Shown: positions 1 to 8,900 of the stretch, one piece after another | How the letters are laid out: the number at the start of each line of letters is the position of its first letter | Position numbering within the stretch: position 1 is the first letter of the stretch | Notes under the pieces: model-generated | Told to the model about the DNA's origin: nothing | Databases searched by the model: none | The model's input: only the letters and a program-made list of their open reading frames with translations | Position numbers and translations under genes: made by a program | Origin: Kushneria marisflavi | GTDB taxonomy: Bacteria; Pseudomonadota; Gammaproteobacteria; Pseudomonadales; Halomonadaceae | Length of the DNA stretch: 64,000 nt | Reading direction: 5' to 3' | Assembly (NCBI RefSeq): GCF_002157205.1 | Contig: NZ_CP021358.1 | Location: 3,224,001-3,288,000, forward strand

Positions 1-285
1 TCGGAGCTTGGGTATTCGGGGTGGGCACCGTCTCTGGTGGTGACCGCTGTCGGATTTCTGCAGCATAACGGCGGCCAGATCCTTTTCGGCGGTGCCCTGA
101 TGGCCATCGGTGCAGTGCTGGGTATGCTGGTGACCTTTTTTATCGGCCGCCGCGGCCGGCATGATCATGACGACGATGACCGTTCCGGCAATGCTCGAAA
201 CAGAGACAGTCGTGATGATCGTGATGTTTCCCGCCAGCGTCGGGAAAGTGCACCAGCGCGACGGGAACCTTCGCTCGGGAGATAG
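1..285 (+). CDS. C-terminal end of an unknown membrane protein (partial)
   Basis: The reading frame is already open at base 1 and closes with TAG at 283-285, so this is most likely the 3' end of a longer gene cut by the window edge. A GTG at position 37 could also start an 82-residue protein. The visible part has one hydrophobic segment, roughly from GGQILFGG to VTFFIGRR, followed by a tail of about 40 residues dominated by Arg, Asp, His and Ser. That looks like a last transmembrane helix with a charged cytoplasmic tail. The stop lies 5 bases before the next start, which suggests a shared transcript with the VWA gene. I do not recognise the family. Confidence 0.5.
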   Translation, partial: SELGYSGWAPSLVVTAVGFLQHNGGQILFGGALMAIGAVLGMLVTFFIGRRGRHDHDDDDRSGNARNRDSRDDRDVSRQRRESAPARREPSLGR

Positions 286-290
286 GCCCT

Positions 291-2072
291 ATGCTGTATC
301 GGTGGCTGATGACAGGTGCATGGTTGCTGCTGGCCCTGATGGCGTTGCCGGCTCAAGCGGAGCCACAGGGCTCGCCGGAGCAGAGCGATGTTCGTCTGGC
401 CATCGATGTCTCCGGCAGCATGAAGGACAACGACCCCGATAACCTGCGCGCCAGCGGAGTTCGTCTGTTGGTGGATCTGCTGCCCGATAACGTGCGCGCC
501 GGGCTCTGGACCTTTGGTCAACAGGTCGCCAATCCGCTGGCCATGGGGGCCGTCAACGATCAGTGGCGCCAGCGCGCACTCTCCGTACTGCCTCAGCTGA
601 CCCACTATGAGCAGTTCACTGATCTCGAGTCGGCGCTCAATCTTGCCACCCGGGGGGTGAGCGCGGAGGGCAGGACGCATCTTATCGTGCTGACCGATGG
701 CATGGTGGATGTCCCGGCCGTCAGCAACAAGCCCGCTCGGGATCGCGCCTCGCGCGAGCGCATCATCAATACGCTGGCACCGGATCTTGCCGGGCGCCAT
801 GTGGTCGTACATACCATCGCGCTATCCCGTAATGCCGATATTGATCTGATGCGTTCCATTTCGCAGCAGACCGGGGGGCTGGCCTCGGTGGCAGAAGATT
901 CTCAGGCGCTTTTGCGCTCCTTTCTTGATGTGCTCGATCAGGTGGCGCCAAGACAGCAACTGCCGCTGGAAGATGGCCGGTTTCAGGTCGACGACCATGT
1001 GCGCGAATTTACGGCGTTGATCTTTCATGATCAGAGTGAGGGGCCGGTGACGCTGGTCAGTCCCGACGGTGAGCGTCTGAGCATTGATGCGCCAGGTGTG
1101 GCGAGTCGCTGGCGTCACGACAATCGTTATGAGCTGATTACCGTGCCCGAGCCCGCATCGGGGCAATGGCAGATCGAGGGGCCGGTCGGTGCCGGCTCTC
1201 GTATTCTGATCGACTCCAGCCTTCAGTTGCGCAGCGCCGGCATCCCGGCCACGCTGTATGCCCATATCGACCATCCGCTGGATGCCTGGCTGGAAGGCAT
1301 GGGCGATCAGAGCAGTGATCCTTCGCAGCAGCCCACCGTCGATGCGGTTCTACGAGGTTCGCAGGGCGATATTACCAGTACCCGTTTGCAGCGCGAATCA
1401 GATGGGCATTACCGTGGGCGTCTTGAACGTATCGATCAGACGGGCAATGCCGAGCTGGCACTGCAGGCGCGCGGTGAGTCGTTTGCGCGCCTGCTCACGC
1501 ACAGCGTCAATGTGGTGCCGGTCATCGATGCCACGCTTTCTGCTGATCAGTCACGAATCATCCTGAATGCCGCCTGGCCTCGTCTAACGCGTGACAATAC
1601 TCGTATCAACGCCAATCTGTTGGGAGAACCCCTTGAGGTCAGGCAGCTGGCGGAAGATCGCTGGCAGGTGGCCCTGTCCGATAGCCTGCCTGACGAATCC
1701 ATTTCGGTTGATCTGAGCGCCACGGTAGGACTTGATAATCGGATTCTCGAAATCCCCCTGCCGCCGGTAGTGCTCAATAGCGATGCCGCGACCCGGCTTT
1801 CCGGGACACGGTTCGACCAGGACGCGATCAACGGCGAAAAGATGACCTCCCCTGAAGAGAGCGATGAAGATCAGTCCTGGTCGCTACAGCGTCTCTGGTA
1901 TATGGCGCAGGAGCACTGGCCTGCTACCAGAGACCGGATTGTGTACTGGGCGCAGGATCCACGAGCGTGGGGTGTGGCCGCTGCGCTGTTGTTGCTCTTT
2001 TTGATGCTTGCCTACCGACGACGTCGCCTGCGACGTCAACGTCCTCGACAAAGGAGAGACCCGAGTGTGTGA
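291..2072 (+). CDS. von Willebrand factor A domain protein, membrane anchored
   Basis: The 593-residue protein begins with a signal peptide (residues 1-23, ending PAQA). A VWA domain follows, with a MIDAS metal site DVSGSM at residues 39-44 and a later LTDGMVD segment. The middle (about 230-520) is beta-rich and matches nothing I know. Near the C-terminus a hydrophobic helix (AAALLLLFLML) leads into an Arg-rich cytoplasmic end, so the VWA domain should face the periplasm. VWA domains usually bind protein partners through a Mg ion; the partner here is unknown. The gene overlaps the next one by 8 bases, implying translational coupling. The fold is clear but the role is not. Confidence 0.85.
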   Translation: MLYRWLMTGAWLLLALMALPAQAEPQGSPEQSDVRLAIDVSGSMKDNDPDNLRASGVRLLVDLLPDNVRAGLWTFGQQVANPLAMGAVNDQWRQRALSVLPQLTHYEQFTDLESALNLATRGVSAEGRTHLIVLTDGMVDVPAVSNKPARDRASRERIINTLAPDLAGRHVVVHTIALSRNADIDLMRSISQQTGGLASVAEDSQALLRSFLDVLDQVAPRQQLPLEDGRFQVDDHVREFTALIFHDQSEGPVTLVSPDGERLSIDAPGVASRWRHDNRYELITVPEPASGQWQIEGPVGAGSRILIDSSLQLRSAGIPATLYAHIDHPLDAWLEGMGDQSSDPSQQPTVDAVLRGSQGDITSTRLQRESDGHYRGRLERIDQTGNAELALQARGESFARLLTHSVNVVPVIDATLSADQSRIILNAAWPRLTRDNTRINANLLGEPLEVRQLAEDRWQVALSDSLPDESISVDLSATVGLDNRILEIPLPPVVLNSDAATRLSGTRFDQDAINGEKMTSPEESDEDQSWSLQRLWYMAQEHWPATRDRIVYWAQDPRAWGVAAALLLLFLMLAYRRRRLRRQRPRQRRDPSV

Positions 2073-2853
2073 GCTACTGGGCATGAACGCCAATCAGCCG
2101 GTCAGTACCGGCTTCAGCTGGCGCGGCTTTCGGCATCGCGGGGGTGCCAACGGTCCTCACAGAGACGGGTTCGGCGTCGGTTTTTTTCGCCACGATGGTT
2201 ATCACGATTTTCATGATCTGCGCCCGGCCATAGAGTCTCCGCTGGCCACGCTGCTTGGCGATGACGAGATTCCGGCGCTGATCATGCTAGGACATCTGCG
2301 TCAGGCCAATGAGGGCAGCGTCGATATTCGCAATACCTACCCCTTTACCCGTGAAACAAGGGGAGAGTGCTGGAGCTATATCATGCAGGGTCAGCTTGAG
2401 GGATTCGAGGTGCTCAAGCTGTCCGGTCGCTTCACGCCGATGGGCACCACCGATGGTGAGCATGCCTTTTGCTGGCTGCTGGATCAGCTCACTGAAACAG
2501 ATTGCGAGGATTCCGCAGAGGTGTGCGAAAGGCTGCGCCAGTGTGGCGACCGACTGGCACGGATGGGCGTTTTCAACATGATGCTCAGCGACGGCCGGGT
2601 CCTTTATACCTACTGCAGCAAGAAGATGTGCTGGCTTACTCGTCGTACCCCTTTTGCCACCGTCACCTCACTGGACAGCGGCGAACATATCGATCTTGCC
2701 AGTCGCTGTGGCAGCACTACGGTCTACACCCTGCTGGCCACGACCCCACTGACCAGTGAGTCTGGCTGGCAGGACATGCATCCCGGCGAGGCGATGGCCT
2801 TTTGCAACGGCGAGCGATGTGATGTCAGCTCACCGGAAGCCGTTCTGTCCTGA
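2065..2853 (+). CDS. yafJ: class II glutamine amidotransferase, YafJ type
   Basis: This 262-residue protein starts M-C-E-L-L-G-M-N. The second residue, Cys, is the expected N-terminal nucleophile of class II (Ntn-hydrolase) amidotransferases, which remove ammonia from glutamine. That requirement fixes the start at the GTG at 2065, preceded by AAGGAG at 2051-2056, although the frame is open further upstream. Other family signatures are FRHRGGANGPHRDGFGVGFF and GHLRQAN. There is no synthase domain to receive the ammonia, as in other YafJ/Gat-like stand-alone proteins, so the physiological acceptor is unknown. It overlaps the VWA gene by 8 bases and is followed by a small hairpin. Confidence 0.88.
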   Translation: MCELLGMNANQPVSTGFSWRGFRHRGGANGPHRDGFGVGFFRHDGYHDFHDLRPAIESPLATLLGDDEIPALIMLGHLRQANEGSVDIRNTYPFTRETRGECWSYIMQGQLEGFEVLKLSGRFTPMGTTDGEHAFCWLLDQLTETDCEDSAEVCERLRQCGDRLARMGVFNMMLSDGRVLYTYCSKKMCWLTRRTPFATVTSLDSGEHIDLASRCGSTTVYTLLATTPLTSESGWQDMHPGEAMAFCNGERCDVSSPEAVLS

Positions 2854-2859
2854 TGCCTG

Positions 2860-2877
2860 AAGGGCCTGAAAGCCCTT
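2860..2877 (+). terminator. small hairpin after yafJ
   Basis: A 6-base stem (AAGGGC / GCCCTT) with a 6-base loop, followed by TTAA, lies 7 bases after the yafJ stop. It is a weak intrinsic terminator candidate, backed up by the stronger hairpin just downstream. Confidence 0.4.
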
Positions 2878-2887
2878 TAAATGCCAA

Positions 2888-2920
2888 AACGCCGCGAACA
2901 CTCAGGGTGTCCGCGGCGTT
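2888..2920. terminator. bidirectional terminator between yafJ and cysK
   Basis: The arms AACGCCGCG (2888-2896) and CGCGGCGTT (2912-2920) are perfect inverted repeats, with an inner ACAC/GTGT pairing. Read on the minus strand the stem is followed by TTTT, as expected for the end of cysK; on the plus strand only TTT follows. Confidence 0.75.
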
Positions 2921-2943
2921 TCTCGCTAACAGCGCAGTTTTTG

Positions 2944-3912
2944 TCAGCTCAGCTCTTCTTCAGTAAACATGCCTTCAAAGAGGGCAGTCGAGAGATAGCG
3001 CTCACCGCTGTCGGGCAGGATGACGGCAATGGCCTTGTCCCGATAGGCCGGGTCTTCTGCCAGGCGCAGGGCAGCGACCATGGCGGCGCCACAGGAAATG
3101 CCGACCAGCATGCCTTCCTCGCTCATGAGGCGACGCGCCATGGCCATGGCCTCTTCACTGGTGACGGCTTCGACCTGATCGATATAGTCCAGATCCAAGT
3201 TGGCCGGAATGAAATTGGCGCCGATGCCCTGAATCTTGTGGCCGGCGGGAGTGATCTCCTCACCGCGCAGACGTTGCCCGATGATCGGGGATTCCGCGGG
3301 CTCGACGGCAACGCTGTGCAGCACCCGTCCCTTCGTCTTCTCGAAATAGCGCGAGATACCGGTGATGGTGCCGCCGGTACCAACGCCCGCGACCAGGACA
3401 TCGAGGTCGCCATCGGTGGCGTCCCAAAGCTCGGGACCAGTGGTCTTTTCATGAATTTCGGGGTTGGCCGGATTTTCAAACTGGGCCGGCATGAAATAGC
3501 GCTCGGGTTCGGCATCGCGCAACTCTGTGGCACGCTCCACAGCACCTTTCATGCCGCGAGCGGGTTCGGTCAGCACCAGTTCGGCACCCAGCGCCTTGAG
3601 CACCTTGCGGCGCTCGATACTCATCGAGGCCGGCATGGTCAGCTTGACCTTATAGCCACGTGCTGCGCCCACAAAGGCCAGCGCGATACCGGTATTACCC
3701 GAGGTGGGCTCGATGATTTCCATGCCCGGCTTTAAAACGCCTCGCTTTTCGGCGTCCCAGATCATGTTGGCACCGATACGGCACTTGACCGATAGCGCCG
3801 GATTGCGCGACTCGAGCTTGGCGTAGACGCGAGGATGGTCCGTCAGATGTCGAACCCTGACCAGTGGTGTTTGTCCGATTGCCTGGGAGTTGTCTTCCAG
3901 AATATTGCTCAT
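2944..3912 (-). CDS. cysK: cysteine synthase A (O-acetylserine sulfhydrylase)
   Basis: The 322-residue product makes cysteine from O-acetylserine and sulfide using PLP in the cytoplasm. The PLP lysine is K43 in the motif [18 protein letters not shown], which is nearly identical to E. coli CysK. The phosphate-binding PTSGNTG loop and the GTGGTI(T) loop are also present, and the length is normal. The [12 protein letters not shown] stretch and MSIERRK segment favour CysK over CysM. It is a single gene facing away from fadD, with its own terminator. In related bacteria cysK is under CysB control, and cysB lies at 16383 in this window, but I could not identify a convincing CysB site upstream. Confidence 0.93.
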   Translation of the reverse strand: MSNILEDNSQAIGQTPLVRVRHLTDHPRVYAKLESRNPALSVKCRIGANMIWDAEKRGVLKPGMEIIEPTSGNTGIALAFVGAARGYKVKLTMPASMSIERRKVLKALGAELVLTEPARGMKGAVERATELRDAEPERYFMPAQFENPANPEIHEKTTGPELWDATDGDLDVLVAGVGTGGTITGISRYFEKTKGRVLHSVAVEPAESPIIGQRLRGEEITPAGHKIQGIGANFIPANLDLDYIDQVEAVTSEEAMAMARRLMSEEGMLVGISCGAAMVAALRLAEDPAYRDKAIAVILPDSGERYLSTALFEGMFTEEELS

Positions 3913-4098
3913 CGCGTGCTCCGTGTCCGTCAGCGGTCTGATAGGGAAGAGGTTAAAAGGCCTACGCCATTGTGCCGAGAGGTCGCGACCTTCGTCGAGC
4001 CCCGGGGTTCCAGCCCTGGTGACAGGCTTTCATGCTATTTTAGGGGTTTTCCATGAAACGGTACCTGGCCGCAAGCGGCATGATGATCGGGAGATGGC
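3913..4098. promoter_or_regulatory. divergent intergenic region between cysK and the acyl-CoA ligase gene
   Basis: These 186 bases separate two divergent genes and must hold both promoters. An AT-rich patch (CATGCTATTTTAGGGG, about 4030-4046) could be a -10 region for the plus-strand gene. No clear -35 or operator could be assigned by eye. Confidence 0.3.
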
Positions 4099-5781
4099 AT
4101 GAGCGAGACGACAACGGCAATGCTTGAAGGGCCAATACTCGAAAGGGACGACGGTTACCGATCAATCCTCGACGTGTTTGAAAAGGCCTGCGCGCAGTAT
4201 GCCCATCGCCCCGCCTTTACCTGCATGGACAGTACGCTGACCTATGCGGAGATGAAGACGCTGGTGGATCGGTTTGCGCACTGGATCATTGAGCAGACCG
4301 ACATGTCGCCCGGTGACCGGCTGGCGATCGTGCTGCCCAACCTTTTGCAGTATCCGGTAGCCGTCTTCGGGGCGCTGAAAGCCGGCCTGGTCATCGTCAA
4401 TACCAATCCCCTGTACACCGCCGACGAGATGTACCATCAGTTTGCAGATGCCGGCATCAGCGGCGTGGTGGTGTTTGCGCACATGGCCCACAAGCTTGAA
4501 GCCGTGCTCAAGCGTTTGCCGATTGCCCACGTCGTGATTACCGAGGTGGCGGATCTTCATCCCTTGCCATCACGTCTCAAATACAATCTCGGTGCACGCT
4601 ATATTGCCCGCCAGGTGCCGCGCTATCATCTGCCCGATGCCATCAGCATGCGTCAGATTCTCAAGCAGAAGGGCCAGGTCGATGACCGTCGCTGGGGGCG
4701 TGATGATGACCTGGCCATTCTTCAGTACACCGGTGGGACGACCGGTACGCCCAAGGGGGCGATGCTCTCGCATGCCAATCTGGTGGCCAACATGCGCCAG
4801 ACCGGTGAGGTGCTGGGCGGCGCCGTGACCCGGGGGCAGGAAACCATCATCGCGCCTCTGCCGGTCTATCATATCTATACGTTCACCGTAAACTGCATGT
4901 TCGGCTGTGAAACCGGCAATCACAGCATCCTGATTCCCAACCCAAAGGATCTGGACAGCTTCGTCAAAACGCTTGGCAAGCAGCCCTTTTCAGCGTTTAT
5001 CGGCCTTAATACGCTGTTTGCCGCCCTGTGCCGGCGTGATGATTTCAGAAAACTGGATTTCAGCCATTTGAAGCTCAGTGTCTCGGGCGGCATGGCACTC
5101 AATACGACCACGGCCAATCGCTGGTATGAGGTGACAGGCTCTGCCGTGCTGGAAGGCTATGGCATGACCGAGACCTCCCCGGTGGTGTGTGTCAATCCGC
5201 CTGACCGGATTCAACCGGGCGCCATCGGTCGACCGGTGGCTGGCACGCGCCTGAAGGTACTCGATGATAACGATCAGCCGCTGGGCTATGACACGCCCGG
5301 TGAACTGTGCGTGCAGGGTCCCCAGGTCATGAAGGGCTACTGGAACCTGCCCGAAGAGACCGCCAAAACCCTCTCCGAGGATGGCTGGGTCCGGTCGGGC
5401 GATATCGCCGTACTGCAAAAGGATGGCTTTGTACGCATCGTGGACCGCAAGAAGGACATGATCGTCAGCTCCGGATTCAACGTTTACCCCAATGAAGTCG
5501 AGGATGTGCTTTTAAGGCATGAGGACATTCACGAGGCCACGGTGATCGGTGTGCCGGATGAAGACGCCGGGGAGAGCGTGGTGGCGTTTATCGTGCCGCG
5601 AAACGGCGCAAATCTTGATGCCGCGGCGCTCAAGCAGTGGTGCCGGCAGGAGCTGACCGGTTACAAGGTGCCCAGACGCTTTGAGTTTCGCGATCAACTA
5701 CCACGCAGCACCGTCGGCAAGGTGCTACGTCGCGCACTGCGTGATGAGCTGGCAGGTGACCATCGCCAGAACGCCTCCTGA
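4099..5781 (+). CDS. fadD: long-chain fatty acid-CoA ligase
   Basis: The 560-residue protein belongs to the ANL adenylating enzymes, which activate fatty acids through acyl-AMP to acyl-CoA at the inner membrane. The AMP-binding motif YTGGTTGTPKGAMLSH begins at Y210. The core GYGMTETSPV motif, the GELCVQGP segment and the C-terminal motif DRKKDMIVSSGFNVYP with the catalytic lysine region (GKVLRR) follow in order. Size and motifs match FadD. An AGATGGC stretch lies just before the ATG, with a GGGAG at about 4090 serving as ribosome site. It stands alone between cysK and hrpA. Substrate chain length cannot be read from sequence, so fadD is the family name. Confidence 0.88.
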   Translation: MSETTTAMLEGPILERDDGYRSILDVFEKACAQYAHRPAFTCMDSTLTYAEMKTLVDRFAHWIIEQTDMSPGDRLAIVLPNLLQYPVAVFGALKAGLVIVNTNPLYTADEMYHQFADAGISGVVVFAHMAHKLEAVLKRLPIAHVVITEVADLHPLPSRLKYNLGARYIARQVPRYHLPDAISMRQILKQKGQVDDRRWGRDDDLAILQYTGGTTGTPKGAMLSHANLVANMRQTGEVLGGAVTRGQETIIAPLPVYHIYTFTVNCMFGCETGNHSILIPNPKDLDSFVKTLGKQPFSAFIGLNTLFAALCRRDDFRKLDFSHLKLSVSGGMALNTTTANRWYEVTGSAVLEGYGMTETSPVVCVNPPDRIQPGAIGRPVAGTRLKVLDDNDQPLGYDTPGELCVQGPQVMKGYWNLPEETAKTLSEDGWVRSGDIAVLQKDGFVRIVDRKKDMIVSSGFNVYPNEVEDVLLRHEDIHEATVIGVPDEDAGESVVAFIVPRNGANLDAAALKQWCRQELTGYKVPRRFEFRDQLPRSTVGKVLRRALRDELAGDHRQNAS

Positions 5782-5864
5782 ACGATGGCGCGGTTGGCCG
5801 CCAGGGCCAGATTGGCGCTACAATAATCTTCCGGCTGTGAGTCGTTGAACACCTTTCCATTGAG

Positions 5865-5887
5865 CGGTCATGGCCACGCCATGACCG
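5865..5887. repeat. 10-bp inverted repeat between fadD and hrpA
   Basis: CGGTCATGGC (5865-5874) and GCCATGACCG (5878-5887) are perfect inverted copies around a 3-base loop, 44 bases before the hrpA start. No T-run follows on the plus strand (TTGTCACT), so it may be a weak terminator, a leader structure or an operator. Confidence 0.5.
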
Positions 5888-5930
5888 TTGTCACTACCGC
5901 CTTGGCGGTTTCAAAAGTCCAGAGGGTACC

Positions 5931-8900
5931 TTGAGCGAGAACGTGACTGACTCCGGTGAGTCGGCGCAGCAGGTGCATGCATCACTGCGTCGCCGCCTTG
6001 ATGACGCGCTGATCAGCGATGCCGTAACGCAGGGGCAGCGTCTGGAACGGCTGACCGGGCGCATTCGCCGCGGCCAGCCCGTGGATAAGGCGCTAAAGGA
6101 TATCGATGCCCGACTGACGCGCTCGGCGGCCCAGGTTCAGGGACGTCTTGGCCAGCCCGTAACGCTTGAATATCCTCCCGAGTTGCCGGTTGCCGAGCGT
6201 CATGACGATATTCTGGAGGCCATCCGTGATCATCAGGTCGTGGTGGTGGCCGGTGAGACCGGTTCCGGCAAGACCACACAGCTGCCCAAGATGTGTCTGG
6301 AACTGGGGCTCGGCGTTCGCGGACTGATCGGCCATACCCAGCCGCGCCGGCTGGCCGCTCGCAGCGTGGCACAGCGACTGGCGCAGGAAACCAGCAGCGC
6401 GTTGGGCAGTGCGATCGGTTATCAGGTGCGCTTTACCGATCAGACCGACCCGACCACCCGGGTCAAGCTGATGACCGACGGGATTTTGCTGGCGGAAACC
6501 CAGCATGATCCGCAGCTTTTGCGCTATGACGCGATCATCATTGATGAGGCGCACGAACGCAGCCTCAACATCGACTTCCTGATGGGCTATCTCAAGCGGC
6601 TGCTGGCGGAGCGTCCCGACCTCAAGGTCATCATCACCTCAGCCACCATTGATGTGGAGCGCTTTTCGCGTCACTTTGGCCATTATCATGACGATGGCAC
6701 CACAACGCCCGCCCCGGTCATCGAGGTTTCCGGGCGGACCTATCCCGTGGAAACGCACTATCGCCCGCTGGTGCGTGACGAGCGTGAGGAGGAGGACCAG
6801 ACGCTTCAGGAAGGCATCGTGACGGCCGTCGAGGAGATCGGACGTATCGAGCGTGAAAAACGCTGGTATACCGGCCCGCGCGATATTTTGATCTTTCTGC
6901 CTGGTGAGCGCGAAATTCGTGAAACGGCCGACACGCTGCGACGGCTTGAATTGCGCGATACGGAAGTGCTGCCGCTGTATGCGCGGCTCTCCAACAGCGA
7001 GCAGAACCGGGTGTTTGCCCCGCACACGGGGCGGCGTATCGTGCTGTCCACCAACGTTGCGGAAACCTCATTGACCGTCCCCGGCATCCGGTATGTGATT
7101 GATCCGGGGCTGGTGCGTATCAGTCGCTACAGCTATCGCGCCAAGGTGCAGCGCCTGCCGATCGAGCCGATCAGTCAGGCCAGTGCCGATCAGCGTCGCG
7201 GACGCTGTGGCCGTATCGCCGAAGGTGTGTGTATTCGCCTCTATAGCGAAGAGGACTATCTGTCGCGTTCGGCCTATACCGAGCCCGAGATTCAGCGGAC
7301 CAATCTGGCGTCGGTCATCCTTTCCATGCTGTCGCTGGGTCTCGGCGATATCGGCAGGTTCCCTTTCGTGGATGTGCCGGATAGCCGCTTTATCAAGGAT
7401 GGCTTTCGTCTGCTGTTCGAGCTGGGTGCCGTGGACGAGCGCCAGCATCTGACAAAAATCGGCCGGCAGTTGGCACGACTGCCGATCGATCCGCGCCTGG
7501 CGCGAATGGTGCTGGCCGCCAGTGAGTTCGGCAGCCTGCGTGAGACATTGATTGTGGTCAGCGCGCTTTCCATTCAGGACCCCAGGGAGCGGCCGGCCGA
7601 GAAACGCGAGGCGGCGGACCAAAAGCATCGCCAGTGGCTGGACAAGGACTCCGATTTCACCGCCTGGATCAATCTGTGGCAGGGTTTTGAGGCCAGTCGT
7701 GCCGAACTATCAGGCAATCAGCTGCGACGCTGGTGTCGCGACAACTACCTGAGCTATCTGCGCCTGCGTGAGTGGCATGACACCTATCGCCAGCTCAAGC
7801 AGCTCACCCGCGAACTGGCGCTGGTCGAAAACGAGGGTGAGCCCGACATTGCCCGTCTCCATCAGGCGCTTCTGACCGGGCTCTTGTCCAACCTGGGGTT
7901 GCATGCCGGTTCTGACAAGGACCCAAGGGAATATCTGGGCGCGCGCAATCGCAAGTTCATGATCCACCCGGGCTCAGGGCTCGCCAAGCGTACGCCTAAA
8001 TGGATCATGGCGGGCGAGATGGTAGAGACCACGCGGCTGTTCGCCCGTCAGGTGGCGGCCATCCGCCCGGAGTGGATCGAGCCGCTGGCAGAGCATCTGA
8101 CCAAGCGAAGCTATAGCGAACCGCACTGGGAAATGAAGCGAGCCCAGGTTGTGGCCCATGAGCAGGTCACGCTGTTCGGGTTGCCGATCGTGGCGCATCG
8201 CAAGGTGCACTATGGCCCCATTGCGCCAGAGGAATCTCGGGAGCTGTTCATTCGTCATGCGCTGGTGGAAGGACAGTTTCAGACGAACGGCGCCTTTTTC
8301 GAGCATAACCGGGCGCTGATCGAGGAGGTCGAGGATCTCGAGGATCGCGCCCGGCGCCGCGATATCCTGGTCGATGAGCAAACGCTGTTTGAATTTTATG
8401 ATGCGCGCCTTCCTGTCGATATCTATAACGGCAAGAGTTTCGAGCGCTGGCGTCGCCACGCCGAGCAGCAGGACAGCAGTGTGCTGTTTCTGGACATGGA
8501 GACGCTACTGGCGCGTGAGGCCAGTGAGGTGACCATCGAGCAGTACCCCGATACGCTTGAGTTGAGCTATCAGGGGGGCGGTATTCGCTATCCGCTGTCG
8601 TATCACTTTGCACCCAACGAGCCGGATGACGGCGTCACGATCACTGTGCCGGCCTCCATGCTTTCCACTCTGCCGGGAGAACGGCTGGAGTGGCTGGTGC
8701 CGGGGCTTCGTCGCGACAAGGTAATCGCGCTGATGAAGTCTCTGCCCAAGCAGTATCGCCGACAGGTGGTGCCGATTCCTGACTGGGCCGATGCGGCGCT
8801 GTCGGCATTGACGCCCGGCAACGTCTCGTTGACCTCTGCGCTGGCGGAGTTTCTACGTCAGAAAACGGGCATTCGACTGTCGGCCGATGAGTGGCGTCCG

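Noticed and set aside
2881..3735. Plus-strand frame of 284 residues opposite cysK
   Set aside because: It is the mirror of a gene with a clear product; GC-rich codons on one strand keep the antisense frame open.
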